Assembly: GCA_024291935.2 (NCBI GenBank)
Contig: CM044310.1
Span: 86,665,213 to 86,729,212, forward strand
Direction of reading: 5' to 3'
DNA from: Okapia johnstoni
Lineage: Eukaryota > Chordata > Mammalia > Artiodactyla > Giraffidae
Length of the DNA: 64,000 nucleotides
The stretch's first letter is position 1. Every line of letters starts with the position of its first letter. The notes beneath the pieces are model-generated. The model saw only the letters and a list, made by a program, of their open reading frames with translations. It ran no database searches and was not told the origin of the DNA. Positions 30,297-40,911 of this stretch are shown piece by piece. The position numbers and the translations under genes were made by a program.

Positions 30297-30526
30297 TTTC
30301 AAAATTATTTATTTATTTATTTGGCTGCATCAGGTCTTAGTTGGGGCAAGCAGGATCTTCACTGCAGCACTTGGGCTTCTCTAGGTGCACAGGCTTCTCT
30401 CTAGTTGTGGCATAAGGGCTCAGTTGTCCCCCAGCACGTGGGATCTTAGTTCCCTGAATGGGAATCAAACCCACATCCCCTGCATTGGAAGGCGGATTCT
30501 TAACCACTGGACTACTAGGAAAGGCC
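30297..30526 (-). mobile_element. CHR-type SINE in L1
   Basis: Antisense CHR starting with an A/T-rich (tatt)n-like tail at 30301-30322, then ggctgcatcaggtcttagtt, and ending accactggactactagg. Duplicated L1 flank ttctatttctg at 30282-30292 and 30527-30537. Confidence 0.92.
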
Positions 30527-30647
30527 TTCTATTTCTGTTTTGCAAGTAAGTTCATCTGTACCACTTTTATAAACTCCACATATAAGTGATGTGAAATGGT
30601 ATTTGCTTTTCTCTTTCTGACTTACTTCACTCTGTATTACAATCTCT

Positions 30648-31010
30648 ATGACCTCATTTAACCTTAGTTACCTCCTTATAGGCAGGCTTCCCAGGTGGCG
30701 CTAGTGGTAAAGAAACCTGCCTGCCAATGCTAGAGATGCAGGTTCAGTCCCCGGGTTGGGAAGATCCCTTGGAGGAGGGCATGGCAACCCACTCCAGTAT
30801 TCTTGCCTACAGAATCCCATGGACAGAGGAACCTGGTGGGCTACAGTCAATAGGATCACAAAGAGTCAGATACAACTGAAGCTACTTAGCACACATACAC
30901 CTCCTTATAGACTCTATGTCCAAATACAACCACACTGGGGTTATAGATCCCACACAGGAATTGGGGTGATGGTGGTGATGGCATAATTCAGTTTCATTCA
31001 TAGCAGCCCT
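30648..31010 (-). mobile_element. MLT1-type LTR fragment, split by Bov-tA
   Basis: Antisense MaLR wording: tatgacctcatttaacctta before the SINE, then tatgtccaaatacaaccaca and attcagtttcattcatagca after it. The outer end of the LTR is missing. Confidence 0.65.
30682..30898 (+). mobile_element. Bov-tA SINE with 12-bp target duplication
   Basis: Complete Bov-tA. The perfect duplication acctccttatag at 30670-30681 and 30899-30910 comes from the host MLT1-like sequence. Confidence 0.95.
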
Positions 31011-31499
31011 GCTGGCACTGGTTGCTTCAAGGAAATGCCCTTGGATCATGGCGATTATGAGTTCAAGTTCTATTGCCCTTATTGGTATTTCAGTTGGCAA
31101 GTCTGAGAGGCTCTGGGCCCTCAATGTGTCTACTGACAGGGTGATGCCCAAACGAGGAGCCCTCTGGAGGGGGCAGTTGCCTCCCCCATACAGGACATAT
31201 GTGGGGTGCCCCACCCCACTACCCTTTATTACTAGCCAAAACTGAGCCAGGTTAGACCCAGCCTTGGAGTGTGCAGAGGGGTCAGGTTAGAGTCTGGGAA
31301 TCTTGAAAGCAAAGCCAATAGAAATTACTGCCCATCCCAAATGTGGAGTTTCTGATCTATGACTGTTACCCTCCATCCCCAGGCTACAGATGGAGGCAGA
31401 TCAGCTCATTTTTGTTTGGACCTCAAAATATTACATTTTCTTTCAAAACCTTCTATAATCCAAACAGCATGTGGTGACTTCTACAGTGACAATATGTTC
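31011..31499. other. Low-copy DNA
   Basis: No recognised repeat or gene. Short plus-strand frames 31048-31245 and 31359-31595 have no family match. Confidence 0.4.
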
Positions 31500-31590
31500 A
31501 TTTATTCATTAATTCAACAAATATTTATTGAGTCTCTACCATATGCCAGGAACAGTGTTTGGCAAATAGTGATCCCCAAGGACCTACTTG
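31498..31590 (-). mobile_element. MIR- or L2-class fragment
   Basis: The phrase attcaacaaatatttattga, then ctaccatatgccaggaacag, is a common mammalian MIR/L2 motif. The exact family could not be set by eye. Confidence 0.5.
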
Positions 31591-31642
31591 AATGACTAAC
31601 TCAAATCCAGTGTATTATTAGCAAACTCACTGTTGGGGTGGG

Positions 31643-31672
31643 GTGTGTGTGTGTATGTGTGCGTGTGTGTGT
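31643..31672. repeat. (GT)n microsatellite, interrupted
   Basis: Fifteen GT-type dinucleotides with two interruptions (ta and gc), preceded by a short G-rich run. Confidence 0.9.
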
Positions 31673-31689
31673 AGAGCTGATCCCCTTAA

Positions 31690-31890
31690 GTAGGCCAAAG
31701 GGCGGGCTGTCTTATTTATATTTTTCCTTTGTTGAATAAAGCTATTTCCTAAGAGTTTGAGAACACTCATAAATTCTCACCTTGAATCCAAATTAATGAA
31801 GTATAATGAGTGATGAACTTCAGACAGTCCAAGCTAGTTTGACCTCCACAGTGATAGGAAACCTCTGAACTCAATTGCCCAGCCTACCCT
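31690..31890. promoter_or_regulatory. Weak candidate conserved noncoding element
   Basis: Repeat-free AT-rich stretch with cttatttatatttttccttt, ccaaattaatgaagtataat and a short CpG-poor body. Shorter and less striking than the other islands. Confidence 0.2.
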
Positions 31891-32033
31891 ATTTTTTTTC
31901 CTTTCTTCCAACCATCCCAAGCAAGGTGCTCAGGGGGTTTATGTTCAGCTCTCAACAATGAAGACCCAGCACTCATCAGCTCAGTTAATCACTCCTTTTT
32001 CCCAAAAGTAATTCACCCAGCTCAATAGTTCTT

Positions 32034-32254
32034 CCCAGGTGGTGTTAGTGATAAAGAAACTACCTGCTAATGTAGGAGACGTGAGAGACACAGGTTCAAT
32101 CCCTGGGTTGGGAAGATCTTCTGGAGGAGGGCATGGCAATCCACTCCAGTATTCGTGCCTGGAAAATCCCATGGACGGAAGAGCCTGGCGTGCTGCAGTC
32201 CATTGGGTCACAAAGAGTTGGACACGACTGAAGTGACTTAGCACATAGCACACA
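32034..32254 (+). mobile_element. Bov-tA SINE with 11-bp target duplication
   Basis: Complete copy. The duplication caatagttctt lies at 32023-32033 and 32255-32265, and the tail ends gcacatagcacaca. Confidence 0.95.
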
Positions 32255-32269
32255 CAATAGTTCTTAACC

Positions 32270-32535
32270 CTCAGTTCAGTCACTCAGTCATTCCAACTCT
32301 TTGCAACTCGATGGACTGCAACACGCCAGGCTTCCCTGTCCATCACCAACTCCCAGAGCTGACTCAAACTCATGTCCATTGAGTCGCTGATGCCATCTAA
32401 CCATTTCATCCTCTGTCATCCCCTTCTCCTCACACCTTCAATCTTTCCCAGCATCAGGGTCTTTTCCAATGAGTCAGTTCTTTGCATCAGGTAGCCAAAG
32501 TATTGGAGTTTCAGCTTCAGCATCAGTCCTTCCCT
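32270..32535 (-). mobile_element. BovB LINE 3' end
   Basis: Antisense BovB: cagttcagtcactcagtcat, catcaccaactcccagagct, cagcatcagggtcttttcca, gtttcagcttcagcatcagt. About 265 bp, 5' truncated near 32535. Confidence 0.95.
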
Positions 32536-32582
32536 GACTGAATCTTAAAATCATCCCAGGAATTTTTAAAAAACAATGCTGG

Positions 32583-32812
32583 GACTTCTCTGGTGGTCCA
32601 GTGGTTAAGAACCCACTTTGCAACATGGGTTCAATCTCTGTTCAGGGAACTAAGATCCCACATGATGGGAGCAAGTAAGCCCACATACAGCAACTAGAGA
32701 GTCTGTGCACCGCAATATGAAAGATCCTGCATGATGCAATGAAGATCCTGTATACCACAACTAAGACCTAATGCAGCCAAATAAATAAAGAAAAACTTAA
32801 AAAAATATAATG
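32583..32812 (+). mobile_element. CHR-type SINE, long form
   Basis: Sense copy from gggacttctctggtggtcca through gggaactaagatcccacatg to atgcagccaaataaataaag and an A-rich end. The central blocks are diverged. Confidence 0.9.
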
Positions 32813-33029
32813 CCCAGGTGTCAAACCAAGAGACTATGTATGATTCAGTTGGTCTGGAGTGTGGCGTAGGTATTAGACTTTTTTTTTTTTCCCAAAAAAA
32901 ACCTTCCCAAGTAATTCTAAAGCACAGTCATGGTGAGGAAGCACTGATACTCGTTTCCCCAAGACAGCAGCAAGATTTCTGCAAGAACCAACCCCGGGTC
33001 ACAGGCCTTACCTTGGTGCTGATGCCAAC
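32813..33029. other. Low-copy DNA with T and A runs
   Basis: Short stretch with poly-T at 32879-32890 and a following A run. No gene recognised. Confidence 0.4.
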
Positions 33030-33118
33030 TTAGTGTTGGTGGTAGTGGTCACTTCCTAAGTCATGTCTGACTCTTTGTGACCTCATGGACTGCAGCACAT
33101 CAGGCTCCAGAGCTTTGC
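33030..33118 (-). mobile_element. Bov-tA tail fragment
   Basis: Only the antisense tail and a little body remain: aagtcatgtctgactctttg, then tcatggactgcagcacatca and ggctcc. The head is missing. Confidence 0.8.
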
Positions 33119-33337
33119 TAGATGCGGAAAAGAGTAGTCACTTAAGCACTGAGCTTCATTCATACCATTTGTACAATGGGCTTGCTCCCTCTCCAGGTAG
33201 CAACTTGTGTTGACCTACATAGAGTGGGATGACTCCAATGGCAGGACATAAGGCAGGAGGGCAAGGGCTGCTTTGGGCAGGACAGTTTTGAGAAGAGCCA
33301 TCCAATTGCACGGCATCTTCACCCACTTCTTCCTTTA

Positions 33338-33540
33338 TTGAAAGTGAAAGTGGCTCAATCATGTGAGACTCTTTGCTGACATGTGTCTGATCCCATGGAC
33401 TATACAGTCCATGGAATTCTCCAGGGCAGAATAGTGGAGTGAGTAACCTTTCCCTTCTCCAGGGCATCTTCCTAACCTAGGGATCGAACTCAGGTCTCCC
33501 GCGTTGGAGATGGTTTCTTTACCAATTGAGCTATGAAAGG
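33338..33540 (-). mobile_element. Bov-tA SINE, diverged
   Basis: Antisense copy with the tail gaaagtgaaagtggctcaat, an odd internal stretch (gctgacatgtgtctgatccc) and a readable head (accaattgagctatgaaagg). Confidence 0.85.
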
Positions 33541-34374
33541 GAGAGAGCATTAAGAGGCATTGCATAAATGTCTTCTAAACTGAAGTGAGTAATAAGAAAA
33601 TACTGTCGACCAACCTCAACTGCAGGCACCAGAGCATCTTAGGCCAAAACATAGCAACCACCATTTTCTCATACTCTTGGTGTCTTGGTGGCAAAGAGCA
33701 GAAACCCACATTTGCACAAGCAATCAGAAGGGGACTATGTTTGGATACACCTCTCAAAACGCAAGGAGAGACCATGAAACTGGGCCTCATAGAGGACAGG
33801 GACCAGGGCCCCATAACCAGAGTCTCTCTCAAGCCTCATTGCCTGGAATCGCTTTTCTCTGGATCTTCCTCATCTTTCTTTTTCTGTAAACTGGCTTCTC
33901 TATGAAAGGCACACAGCCAGCACTCCTTAACATTTATGCTTTGGCAATTCAAGCAACAAGAAGAAACTCACTAGCATCTGCAAATGTTGGTTCCAAATTC
34001 TGGACAGTTGGGGGAAAATATGATTGGCTAAGCTTAGTCAGGTGACCACCCCTGGTCCAATCAGCTACATGCAGGGTTGGGATCTTAAGGTTTAAATATG
34101 GCTGTATGGTGAAGAGAGGATGGTCTCAGAGAAAGGAAAGATGAACTGGAGATACTCTGTAGCTGGTGTCTTTTCAGTCACAGACAGGGTGATTACAGTG
34201 ACGATCTTAGAAATGACCAGAGCTAATCTGAGAGTATATTGGTCTCACTCCTAAAACCAGAAGTCACCCATCCAGCTCACTTCAGGGCTCGAAGGCCAGG
34301 TGAGGATCCCTCCCTGGGTGCCCTGCATTCCTTCCTTCCTCACCTTTCTCGCAGCTCTAAGGAACGCTTGGCCC
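33541..34374. other. Low-copy DNA, probably an old unnamed repeat
   Basis: The stretch 33600-34080 reads like a worn mammalian repeat, with a paired tgattggct and ccaatcagct near 34022 and 34058. Overlapping plus-strand frames 33585-33905 and 33677-33889 have no family match. Confidence 0.35.
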
Positions 34375-34665
34375 AAACACTCTCCAACCTCATTACCAGC
34401 CGGAATTAATCAAAGGTATTCCCAACTGCATGAGTGATGCTAGCCAGGAATGTCTCCGAGTTGAAATTCTTAAAATACTTTTGTTTATGAGGAAGTTTTA
34501 CATGTTAACTTTTTCCAAAAGCCAGTGAGAGGGGCAGTCCCCACAGACATCTGAGAGTACTTTGGCTGTCTTAATTCGCTCATGATGTTTCATTAATATC
34601 AATTTTCTCCCTGCATCATAGCCTGGCAGGTTTTTTCACAAGTATTTTATTCTCCCAGTCTCTTC
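34375..34665. promoter_or_regulatory. Candidate conserved noncoding element 7
   Basis: Repeat-free island with the TCF/LEF-like word in ggaattaatcaaaggtattc (34402), ttttgtttatgaggaag (34481), tgtcttaattcgctcatgat (34568) and tttcattaatatcaattttc (34588). Its density of AT-type binding words contrasts with both flanks. Function inferred. Confidence 0.38.
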
Positions 34666-34897
34666 GTTTGTTGTAGTTGTTGCCGCTGGGTCTGTTTGTT
34701 TGTTTGTTTAACGTCTCTGGAATTCTTTCTTCATCTTCTAAGAAATCCTCTCACATCTTCTCCATAATGCACACATCTTTTGACTCTAACATCTCCATTT
34801 CAAATATGAAAGACATCACAGACCTTACAGAATTTTTTTTCCCCCATTTGAAAGTGACAAGAAGGAGTTTGAAGGGAAAATAATCTAGAGAAACATT
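34666..34897. other. Low-copy DNA with a short (TTTG)n run
   Basis: A run of four TTTG-type units lies near 34694-34709. Nothing else is recognised. Confidence 0.45.
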
Positions 34898-34911
34898 TAA
34901 TCCTGTTTCTT

Positions 34912-35133
34912 TTTTAAATATTTATTTTTATTTGACTGTTCTGGATCTTAGTTACGGCATGTGGGATCTTCGATCTTCATCACAGCAAGTCGGATCTTTT
35001 GTTGCAGCATGCAAACTCTTAGTTGCAGCATATGGGATTTAGTTCCCTGACCAGGGATCAAATATAGCCCCCCACCCAACCCCCCTGCATTTGGAGCATC
35101 GAGTCTTAGCCACTGGACCACCAGGGAAGTCCC
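34912..35133 (-). mobile_element. CHR-type SINE with 14-bp target duplication
   Basis: Antisense long CHR ending accactggaccaccagggaa. Flanks taatcctgtttctt (34898-34911) and taatcctttttctt (35134-35147) differ at one position. An internal C-rich block (cccccacccaacccccc) is an unusual expansion. Confidence 0.92.
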
Positions 35134-35147
35134 TAATCCTTTTTCTT

Positions 35148-35894
35148 AATCCTGCTCTTGAGATTGGCGTGCAGAAATTCCATCTTCTTCCCCACCCTTT
35201 TTTTGGAGTATCAGCTGAGCATCATCTTAATTGGTCTTCTCAACAAGTGGAGATGGAGAGCTAGCAAGAAAATTCTGAATCCACCCACCACCAACTCTCC
35301 CACTATGGTCAGAAGTTGATTGGAAATCATTTCTGTCTGGCTAGTTTCCTGCTCTCTCTCACCCCCATGTGACATTGGCTTATTTGCTCTCAGTTCCATT
35401 CACTGCCATTCCATTGCTCTCTATCCCCAAGCTTCCTTGCCATGTGGCTTCTGGGTAGGTCCTAACCAACGGAAGGTACTAGTAGAATACCAGGGGAGGG
35501 AAGGAGGATAAAAGTCAGGGTGTTTCTCTTTATCTGTCCTTCTATGGCATCTAACATAGAATATAGTTCTTGTCCATGGCTCCGGCTCCCACTGGGGAGC
35601 CCTAACCATGGGTCTAGCTCCCTCTGGACAACCCTGAACCCTGATTTTAGTTGCACCTCATCCTCCTGCTGACCCTCCAGCCTTAGGGGTGGTCACAGAT
35701 TCCTGCTATAGCTAATTTCTGGGTTGTATCATTGTTCCTTGTTTGGCTTCCCAGATCTTCTATGGCATGTGTAATCAATCCCCTCTATTGAATTCTCTAT
35801 GTTTGAAACACCTAGAGCACATTTTGTTTCCCCAGAGGACTCTAACTGATATATCTGCTCACTCAGAATTAAAGCTCTCTGCCTGCCTAGAAAA
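35148..35894. other. Low-copy DNA, part probably old repeat
   Basis: The stretch 35640-35860 (ctccagccttaggggtggtc, then gaggactctaactgatat) resembles an old mammalian repeat that I cannot name. No gene recognised. Confidence 0.35.
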
Positions 35895-36206
35895 CAGTTT
35901 CTCAAACTATCTTTTGCAAAGGACCACTTTTAAATATTTCCAATCCATCAAGGATTATCACTTGGTCCTACTGTACATAACTGGTATGCAACTTGAGCCA
36001 CATGCATTGTAGGAGGCAAATTCAGCCATGACTGAACTCATCTACATCCTGTTCAGTGAGACAAGTCTATCAAACGTGCATCTGGATGTCACATCATAAA
36101 AGCTTCTAAGCTTTTACTCTCAACCTCTCTATTGTCTCATCATAGATCTCTTACAAAGATATTCAGGGCTGGTACGGGAACACAGACCACGCTTTGAATA
36201 GCACTG
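35895..36206. mobile_element. Possible hAT-type transposon remnant
   Basis: Starts cagtttctcaaactatc and ends gctttgaatagcactg, ends that are imperfect inverses of each other and of the Charlie type. No 8-bp flanking duplication is visible, so the boundaries are uncertain. Confidence 0.4.
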
Positions 36207-36424
36207 CTCTGAGTCATTTTTATTCATGCATAGAACCATCACATAGTCTGGGGAGTCTTTGCATGCAGCCTAGATCTTATCCTCTGAGTTATGTACAATT
36301 CTCTGTCAGAAACTGTATTTCTCACACAGGTAATGTTCCCCCCAATGTTCCAGTGCAAAAGATACCCCTATCAAGGGAGCAAAAATGACCACTGCTTAGC
36401 AGGGGCTGACTTCTTTTTCAGGCA

Positions 36425-36650
36425 TTTTTCGTTTAATCCTCACAATGGCCCCCTGATGAAGTGCCATTATCACCCCACCCCCCCCCCCACCCCACCCCCA
36501 TTTTACAGAATGGAAAAGTAAAGCTCAGAGAGGTTAAATCACTTGACCAAGATCACACAGCTTGATGGCAACAGTGCTGGAACTCTCACCCGAGTATGTC
36601 TGACTCAATGTCCATGGCCTTAGCCATGACACTGAATTGCTTCATTCACC
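36425..36650 (-). mobile_element. MIR SINE with a C-run expansion
   Basis: Antisense MIR: cgtttaatcctcacaatggc, then attttacagaatggaaaagt, aagctcagagaggttaaatc and cttgaccaagatcacacagc. The cytosine-rich block at 36473-36499 interrupts the core where the family has only a few Cs. Confidence 0.85.
36473..36499. repeat. C-rich low-complexity run
   Basis: Twenty-seven bases of almost pure cytosine with four adenines. The complementary strand fits a G-quadruplex pattern. Confidence 0.85.
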
Positions 36651-37004
36651 TGTGTCCTTGGCACAAACACTGAGCCTGACCTGAGGCATTTAAAGATGTC
36701 AATGACCAAGTGAAGCAGTGCTTGGTCCATTCTTTCTCCCACATGAGATAGGGCTCCCCACAAAGCACCCTCCCATTGGCTCCCACTCTTTCTCAGCCAA
36801 ATCCTCCCATCAATGCCTTCCTTAGAGAAGCCCTCCAAACTCTTTCGGGCCACCCTTCCCTGCTTCCTACAGGTCTGAAAGTCTCCACCACACTCTGAAT
36901 TCCTGTTGTCCCCAGACTGTACTTTAGAGGCACTTTTTGTCTCCCCATGAATTTAAACATTCTTCAAGAACAGAGGCTTTTACAATAACAGTGGCTCCTG
37001 GCAC
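36651..37004 (+). mobile_element. L2 LINE fragment, diverged
   Basis: Weak L2-type wording (ccttccttagagaagccctc, then atgaatttaaacattcttc and ggcacagagctaatatttat). The call rests on order and spacing of these pieces more than on any strong match. Confidence 0.45.
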
Positions 37005-37250
37005 AGAGCTAATATTTATTAAGCACTTCTTGGCGCCAAGCATTGCTTTAAGCACTTTCCCTACAATAGCTTGTTTAATATTCACAACATTGTGAGTGAA
37101 TTTTATTATACCCTTTTGACATATGAGGAAACTGAGATGGAGAGAGCTTAAGAAAGTTTCCCTAGGTTCAAAACAAGCAGGCACTGAGCTGAGATTTTAA
37201 ACCATTGAGTTGTTGGCCTCCAAAGTCCATACCCTTAGCCACTGTGTGAT
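37005..37250 (-). mobile_element. MIR SINE
   Basis: Antisense MIR: gcactttccctacaatagct, atatgaggaaactgagatgg, then ggcctccaaagtccataccc and ttagccactgtgtgat at the 5' end. Confidence 0.85.
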
Positions 37251-37374
37251 TCTTGGATTTTCAAGATTCTTCCACGTCTGTGATCTTAGTAGGTCCTAGG
37301 AGTGCCATAGGGAAGGAAGGACATGTGATTATGGAAAGAGCTTTAGAGCGAGAACACTTGGAGGGTTTTTAACT

Positions 37375-37490
37375 TCCCCAGTTGTGTGGGTGAGGACATA
37401 AAGGCATAGGTGAAGTGACCTGTTCAGGGCCACACAGCAAACCTATATAGACACATCAGCAGGTTCTGAGCCCAGCCATCTGCACCTGGT
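37375..37490 (-). mobile_element. MIR fragment
   Basis: Antisense core: ggacataaaggcataggtga, then gacctgttcagggccacaca and gcaggttctgagcccagcc. Confidence 0.65.
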
Positions 37491-38754
37491 ACAACAGCAG
37501 GTGCATGGATATTCATTTGACTACTGAGCTCATCAGACAAGCATGCAGTGTTTGCTGGGACTCAGGACAGGCAAGCACTGATTCTGAAGAGATCATCAAG
37601 GCCACGTATATTGGGAACTGTCTCTGCAGGTGGAGGTTTCCAGGAAATAAACAACAATACAACCATGGGGGTGGGTCCCAACACCCGTCCTCCAGTGGAT
37701 GTCCCTGCTGGGGGATGCAGGGGTGAGGAAAAGGGTGATTGTGGTGAACGCAAGGGGGCAACTTCTACTCTGTGCCAACCCTAGTTGAATGGATATGTGA
37801 GCCTGGTTTGCCAAAGCTTGTAGTCTTTTATGGGAAACGGGAAAACTGGTTATCTATAAGAAATCTTCTGATCTGTGTAAGTGAAAATGTTCATTGCTCA
37901 GTCATAGCCAACTCTTTGTGCTCAATAAGTATGTGATGGATAAAGGATGAATGAATGAATGGCCTTCAGTCTTGTGTGGGGTCCCCTGAAGTTGATGATT
38001 AAGGCTTAGGGCAGGGACATGAGAAACAAACTCAGCTGGCAGCCTTGTTTGGTAGAAATAAACTTTAGATTGTGAGAGCAGAGGGATTAGGTACAAGGAT
38101 TTTCTCCAGCATCTTCCCTGAGCCAGGGGAAGTTTCAGGGGGCCAGGTCTCACCAGCGATCCTGTTTTCCACAGGTCTGATGCTCCAGGGCACAGTAGAC
38201 TCAACCTGAGCTGGACTTGACCTGGGGGGAAATGTCTGCCCCAAACTATGGCACCAGATGCCATGTAGAATACAGCAGCCTCATGTCTACCAGTGAGACC
38301 TAGAATCCCAACTGGAAGAGAGACGTGGCTGGCTCCTGGGTCGCTCAGCATCCCCAGGAGAGGTGTGGTCCTATCCCTTGAGTGGGTTGGGTTTCTGCCT
38401 GCATGGATGGGCAATGGATTGGCATATGTTCATTTTTCCCATGGCTGTTCATAGAACCCACAGCATCCAGGCACATTCTCTGTTGGTCTCTGTGGGCCTC
38501 CTGTTGCTCCATCCGGCCCCTCATCTCTCCCACCTCTGCTGACTTTTCTGCTGCTTCTGGAACTTTGTACATAGTTTCCTCAGTCAGGATGTTCTCTCTG
38601 CTCTGCTTCCTCCTACTCTTATTTATCAAACCCTCGCCCTGACTGAGATCTACCTTAAGACTCACTCACCATACCCTCAATGCCTCCTGAATTCCTTCTG
38701 AATTTCTAAGACCCCAAATAAGTTCTCCATGGATACCTATTCTGTATACACGGT
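37491..38754. other. Low-copy DNA with a small Bov-tA tail fragment
   Basis: About 1.26 kb with no gene recognised. A minus-strand Bov-tA tail scrap lies at 37886-37920 (cattgctcagtcatagccaa), followed by a MIR-like end and short (GAAT)n at 37948-37960. The frames at 37902-38414 (minus) and 38382-38642 (plus) have no family match. Confidence 0.45.
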
Positions 38755-38844
38755 TCGAAGCAGTCGGATGTCATGGTTAAAAGTTTCAGGTCTGGAACCA
38801 GACAGCACAAGTTCATGTTCCGACTCTATTCTCACTAGGAATGT
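38755..38844 (+). mobile_element. MIR 5' fragment
   Basis: Words catggttaaaagtttcaggt and ctggaaccagacagcacaag match the 5' part of MIR. Confidence 0.6.
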
Positions 38845-39125
38845 ATTAGTTTCTGATTGCTGCTATGAAGTGGAAGTGTCAGTCACTCAGTCATATCCAA
38901 CCCCATGGACTGTAGCCCAGCAGGCTCCTCTGTCCATGGAATTTTCCAGTCAAGAACACTGGAGTGGGTAGTTATTCCCTTCTCTAGGAAATCTTCCCAA
39001 GCCAGGGATCTAACTCAGGTCTCCTGCATTGCAGGCATGTTCTTTACCATCTGAACCACCAGGGAAGCCAGCTTGCTGCTATAAGTTACAACAATCTTAG
39101 TGACTTAATGCATAATATTATCTTA
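38845..39125 (-). mobile_element. MLT1-type LTR end, split by Bov-tA
   Basis: Antisense LTR end: gtattagtttctgattgctg before the SINE and ttgctgctataagttacaac after it, then aatcttagtgacttaatgca. Only about 75 bp of the LTR remains. Confidence 0.6.
38867..39072 (-). mobile_element. Bov-tA SINE with 10-bp target duplication
   Basis: Antisense Bov-tA. The duplication ttgctgctat lies at 38857-38866 and 39073-39082. Confidence 0.94.
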
Positions 39126-39569
39126 CAGAAGGTGAGTAAGCAAGAAAAGCTTGAGGTGTGAGCACCTGCATTTTCCCCGGAGAGCCAAGGATAGACCAAA
39201 GAGGAACTCATGATGTCCTAGCAATAATCAAACCCACCAACTGCTTAGCCAACAATGAAGTCCTTAGCAGTACATGGGGGACCTAAGGTGTGGGATTTCA
39301 GAGAGGACTGAGAGCAGCACAGGCTCAGAGGGGCCAAGCACTGACTCCCATAGATCAAACAAGAAATGTGGACCAAATTTTTTCCATTTAATTGTTGACT
39401 TTTTCCAGTTAAAAAAAAAATGCGACATACCATGGAATATTCTAAAAGTTCAGCAAAAACAAATACACCCAGAAAACAAATGCTGTGCCCACAATTCCAG
39501 CTTCTGAGCAAGCTGGGTAGTCTCTGAGCGTGGTGACTATGAATGCAGTTTTAAGGGTTCAACTACCTA
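39126..39569. other. Low-copy DNA
   Basis: No recognised repeat or gene. Includes a run of about ten adenines near 39411-39420. Confidence 0.4.
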
Positions 39570-39770
39570 CAGCCAAACCTCAGTCCTAGCATATATAGCC
39601 ATGTGATTTTGGACAGAGTCACTTGACCTCTTGTGGCCTGCCTCAATTTCCTCAAATTTAAATGGGGATATAGTAGCACCTGCCTCATAGGGTAAATATG
39701 AGGAATAAGTCTAAGGACTTAGAATAGTATCTGGCACATAGTAAACACTACAAAGTGTTTTTACCTAACA
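39570..39770 (+). mobile_element. MIR SINE
   Basis: Sense MIR: tgattttggacagagtcact, then ctcaatttcctcaaatttaa, ggggatatagtagcacctgc and tatctggcacatagtaaaca. Confidence 0.88.
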
Positions 39771-39967
39771 TTATATTTAACATCTGTTTTGACATAATTA
39801 AAGGTTTTTCATAAATGTTTTTCTGAGTTTCCACAAAGTTCCATGAAGGGATGGATCAGTAATCACCAGAGGCAAGTTCAGGAAACCAGGGAGGCAAAGG
39901 ACAGGGCTTATTGTTGGTGCCACAGGCTGGCACAGGCTACTCCCCAAAACCTTTCTTTCAGGATCCC

Positions 39968-40088
39968 CCCCTTTTTTTTTTTTTGGTGGCACCCTGCCGC
40001 TTGCAGGGTCTTGGTTCCTGGACCAGTGACTGAACTCAGGCCCCAGCAGTGGAAGCACAAAGTCCTAACCACTGGACCACCAGAGGAT
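39968..40088 (-). mobile_element. CHR-type SINE, short form
   Basis: Antisense copy beginning in poly-T (39970-39983), then cttgcagggtcttggttcct, gtgactgaactcaggcccca and aaccactggaccaccagagg. Confidence 0.85.
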
Positions 40089-40289
40089 TCCTGGGGATCC
40101 ATTTTTATTCACCACCTCCTGCAAAACCCACCCCTCCCTCTGCTATGGATGCCACCACCACTCTGCCCACACCCAGGGGTCTCCCCTCCAGCTCTGGAGC
40201 TCCTTCTCCGCCCTCTGCCTGCTTTGCCGCTGACAGCTAGAAGATTCCAAGCCAACCATTTTGTAGAAGGTCCCTCGTCTGGGTTTGTT
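40089..40289. other. Low-copy DNA
   Basis: C-rich stretch with no recognised repeat or gene. Confidence 0.4.
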
Positions 40290-40895
40290 TGATGTTTCCC
40301 TTTGATTAAATTCAGGTTATACATTTTTGAGAGGAAATCACAGTTTCATTTCTTCTCATGAAAATATTGAATCCATTTGGAATTAATTTGGGTATAAATG
40401 ATATATTTTTCCTCACTTATATGAAACACCTCCTTTATCATATAGCAAATATTTAATTGCATATCTTTTATCTTTCTGCTCTTCAAAGCCAGTGTCACAC
40501 TGTTTTAATTACCCTGGCTTCGTAATATGCACCCCCCAAACATGGTAATGAGGAGAGTCCTCCTAATCATGCTCCTTTTCTCAGAAACTTTCTGGCTCTT
40601 CTTGCTCATTAAATCTTCCAGATGCACCTTAGAATCGTGTTATCAAGTTCCTTAAAAAGTACCTTCATGATTTAGGCTGTCAAACTTTGAAATCACTGTG
40701 GGGAAAACGGGCAACTTTAATACTAAACCTTTCCATAGAGGAGCAGTGTCTGTGTATCATGCAAGCTTTTTGTGACTCGGTAAAGCTTTGTACTCTTTTT
40801 CATGAAGGTCTTGCCCTTTTCTTTGGGGGCTGGTAACTACTTTTGAGTCTCTTGTGAACAGACTCTTATATCTGTTTTTCATTGCCTTCTCTGAC
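40290..40895 (-). mobile_element. Old L1 (L1M-type) ORF2-region fragment
   Basis: Antisense L1: ccatttggaattaatttggg, then cactgttttaattaccctgg, atcgtgttatcaagttcctt and catgaaggtcttgccctttt. All frames are broken, as expected for an old copy. Confidence 0.8.
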
Positions 40896-40911
40896 TGATG
40901 CGTCGCTGACA

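Larger units (their letters stand above)
29057..30647 (-). mobile_element. Ruminant L1 3' region carrying four later SINE insertions
   Basis: Antisense L1 blocks remain at 29057-29202 (ttgctttacaatgtttatta), 29479-29556 (ctttagttatctattttata), 30191-30296 (gtgtcaatcccaatctctca) and 30527-30647 (tttctctttctgacttactt). Reading them in order restores a continuous L1 3' UTR to ORF2 end, so all four SINEs are later insertions. Confidence 0.9.
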
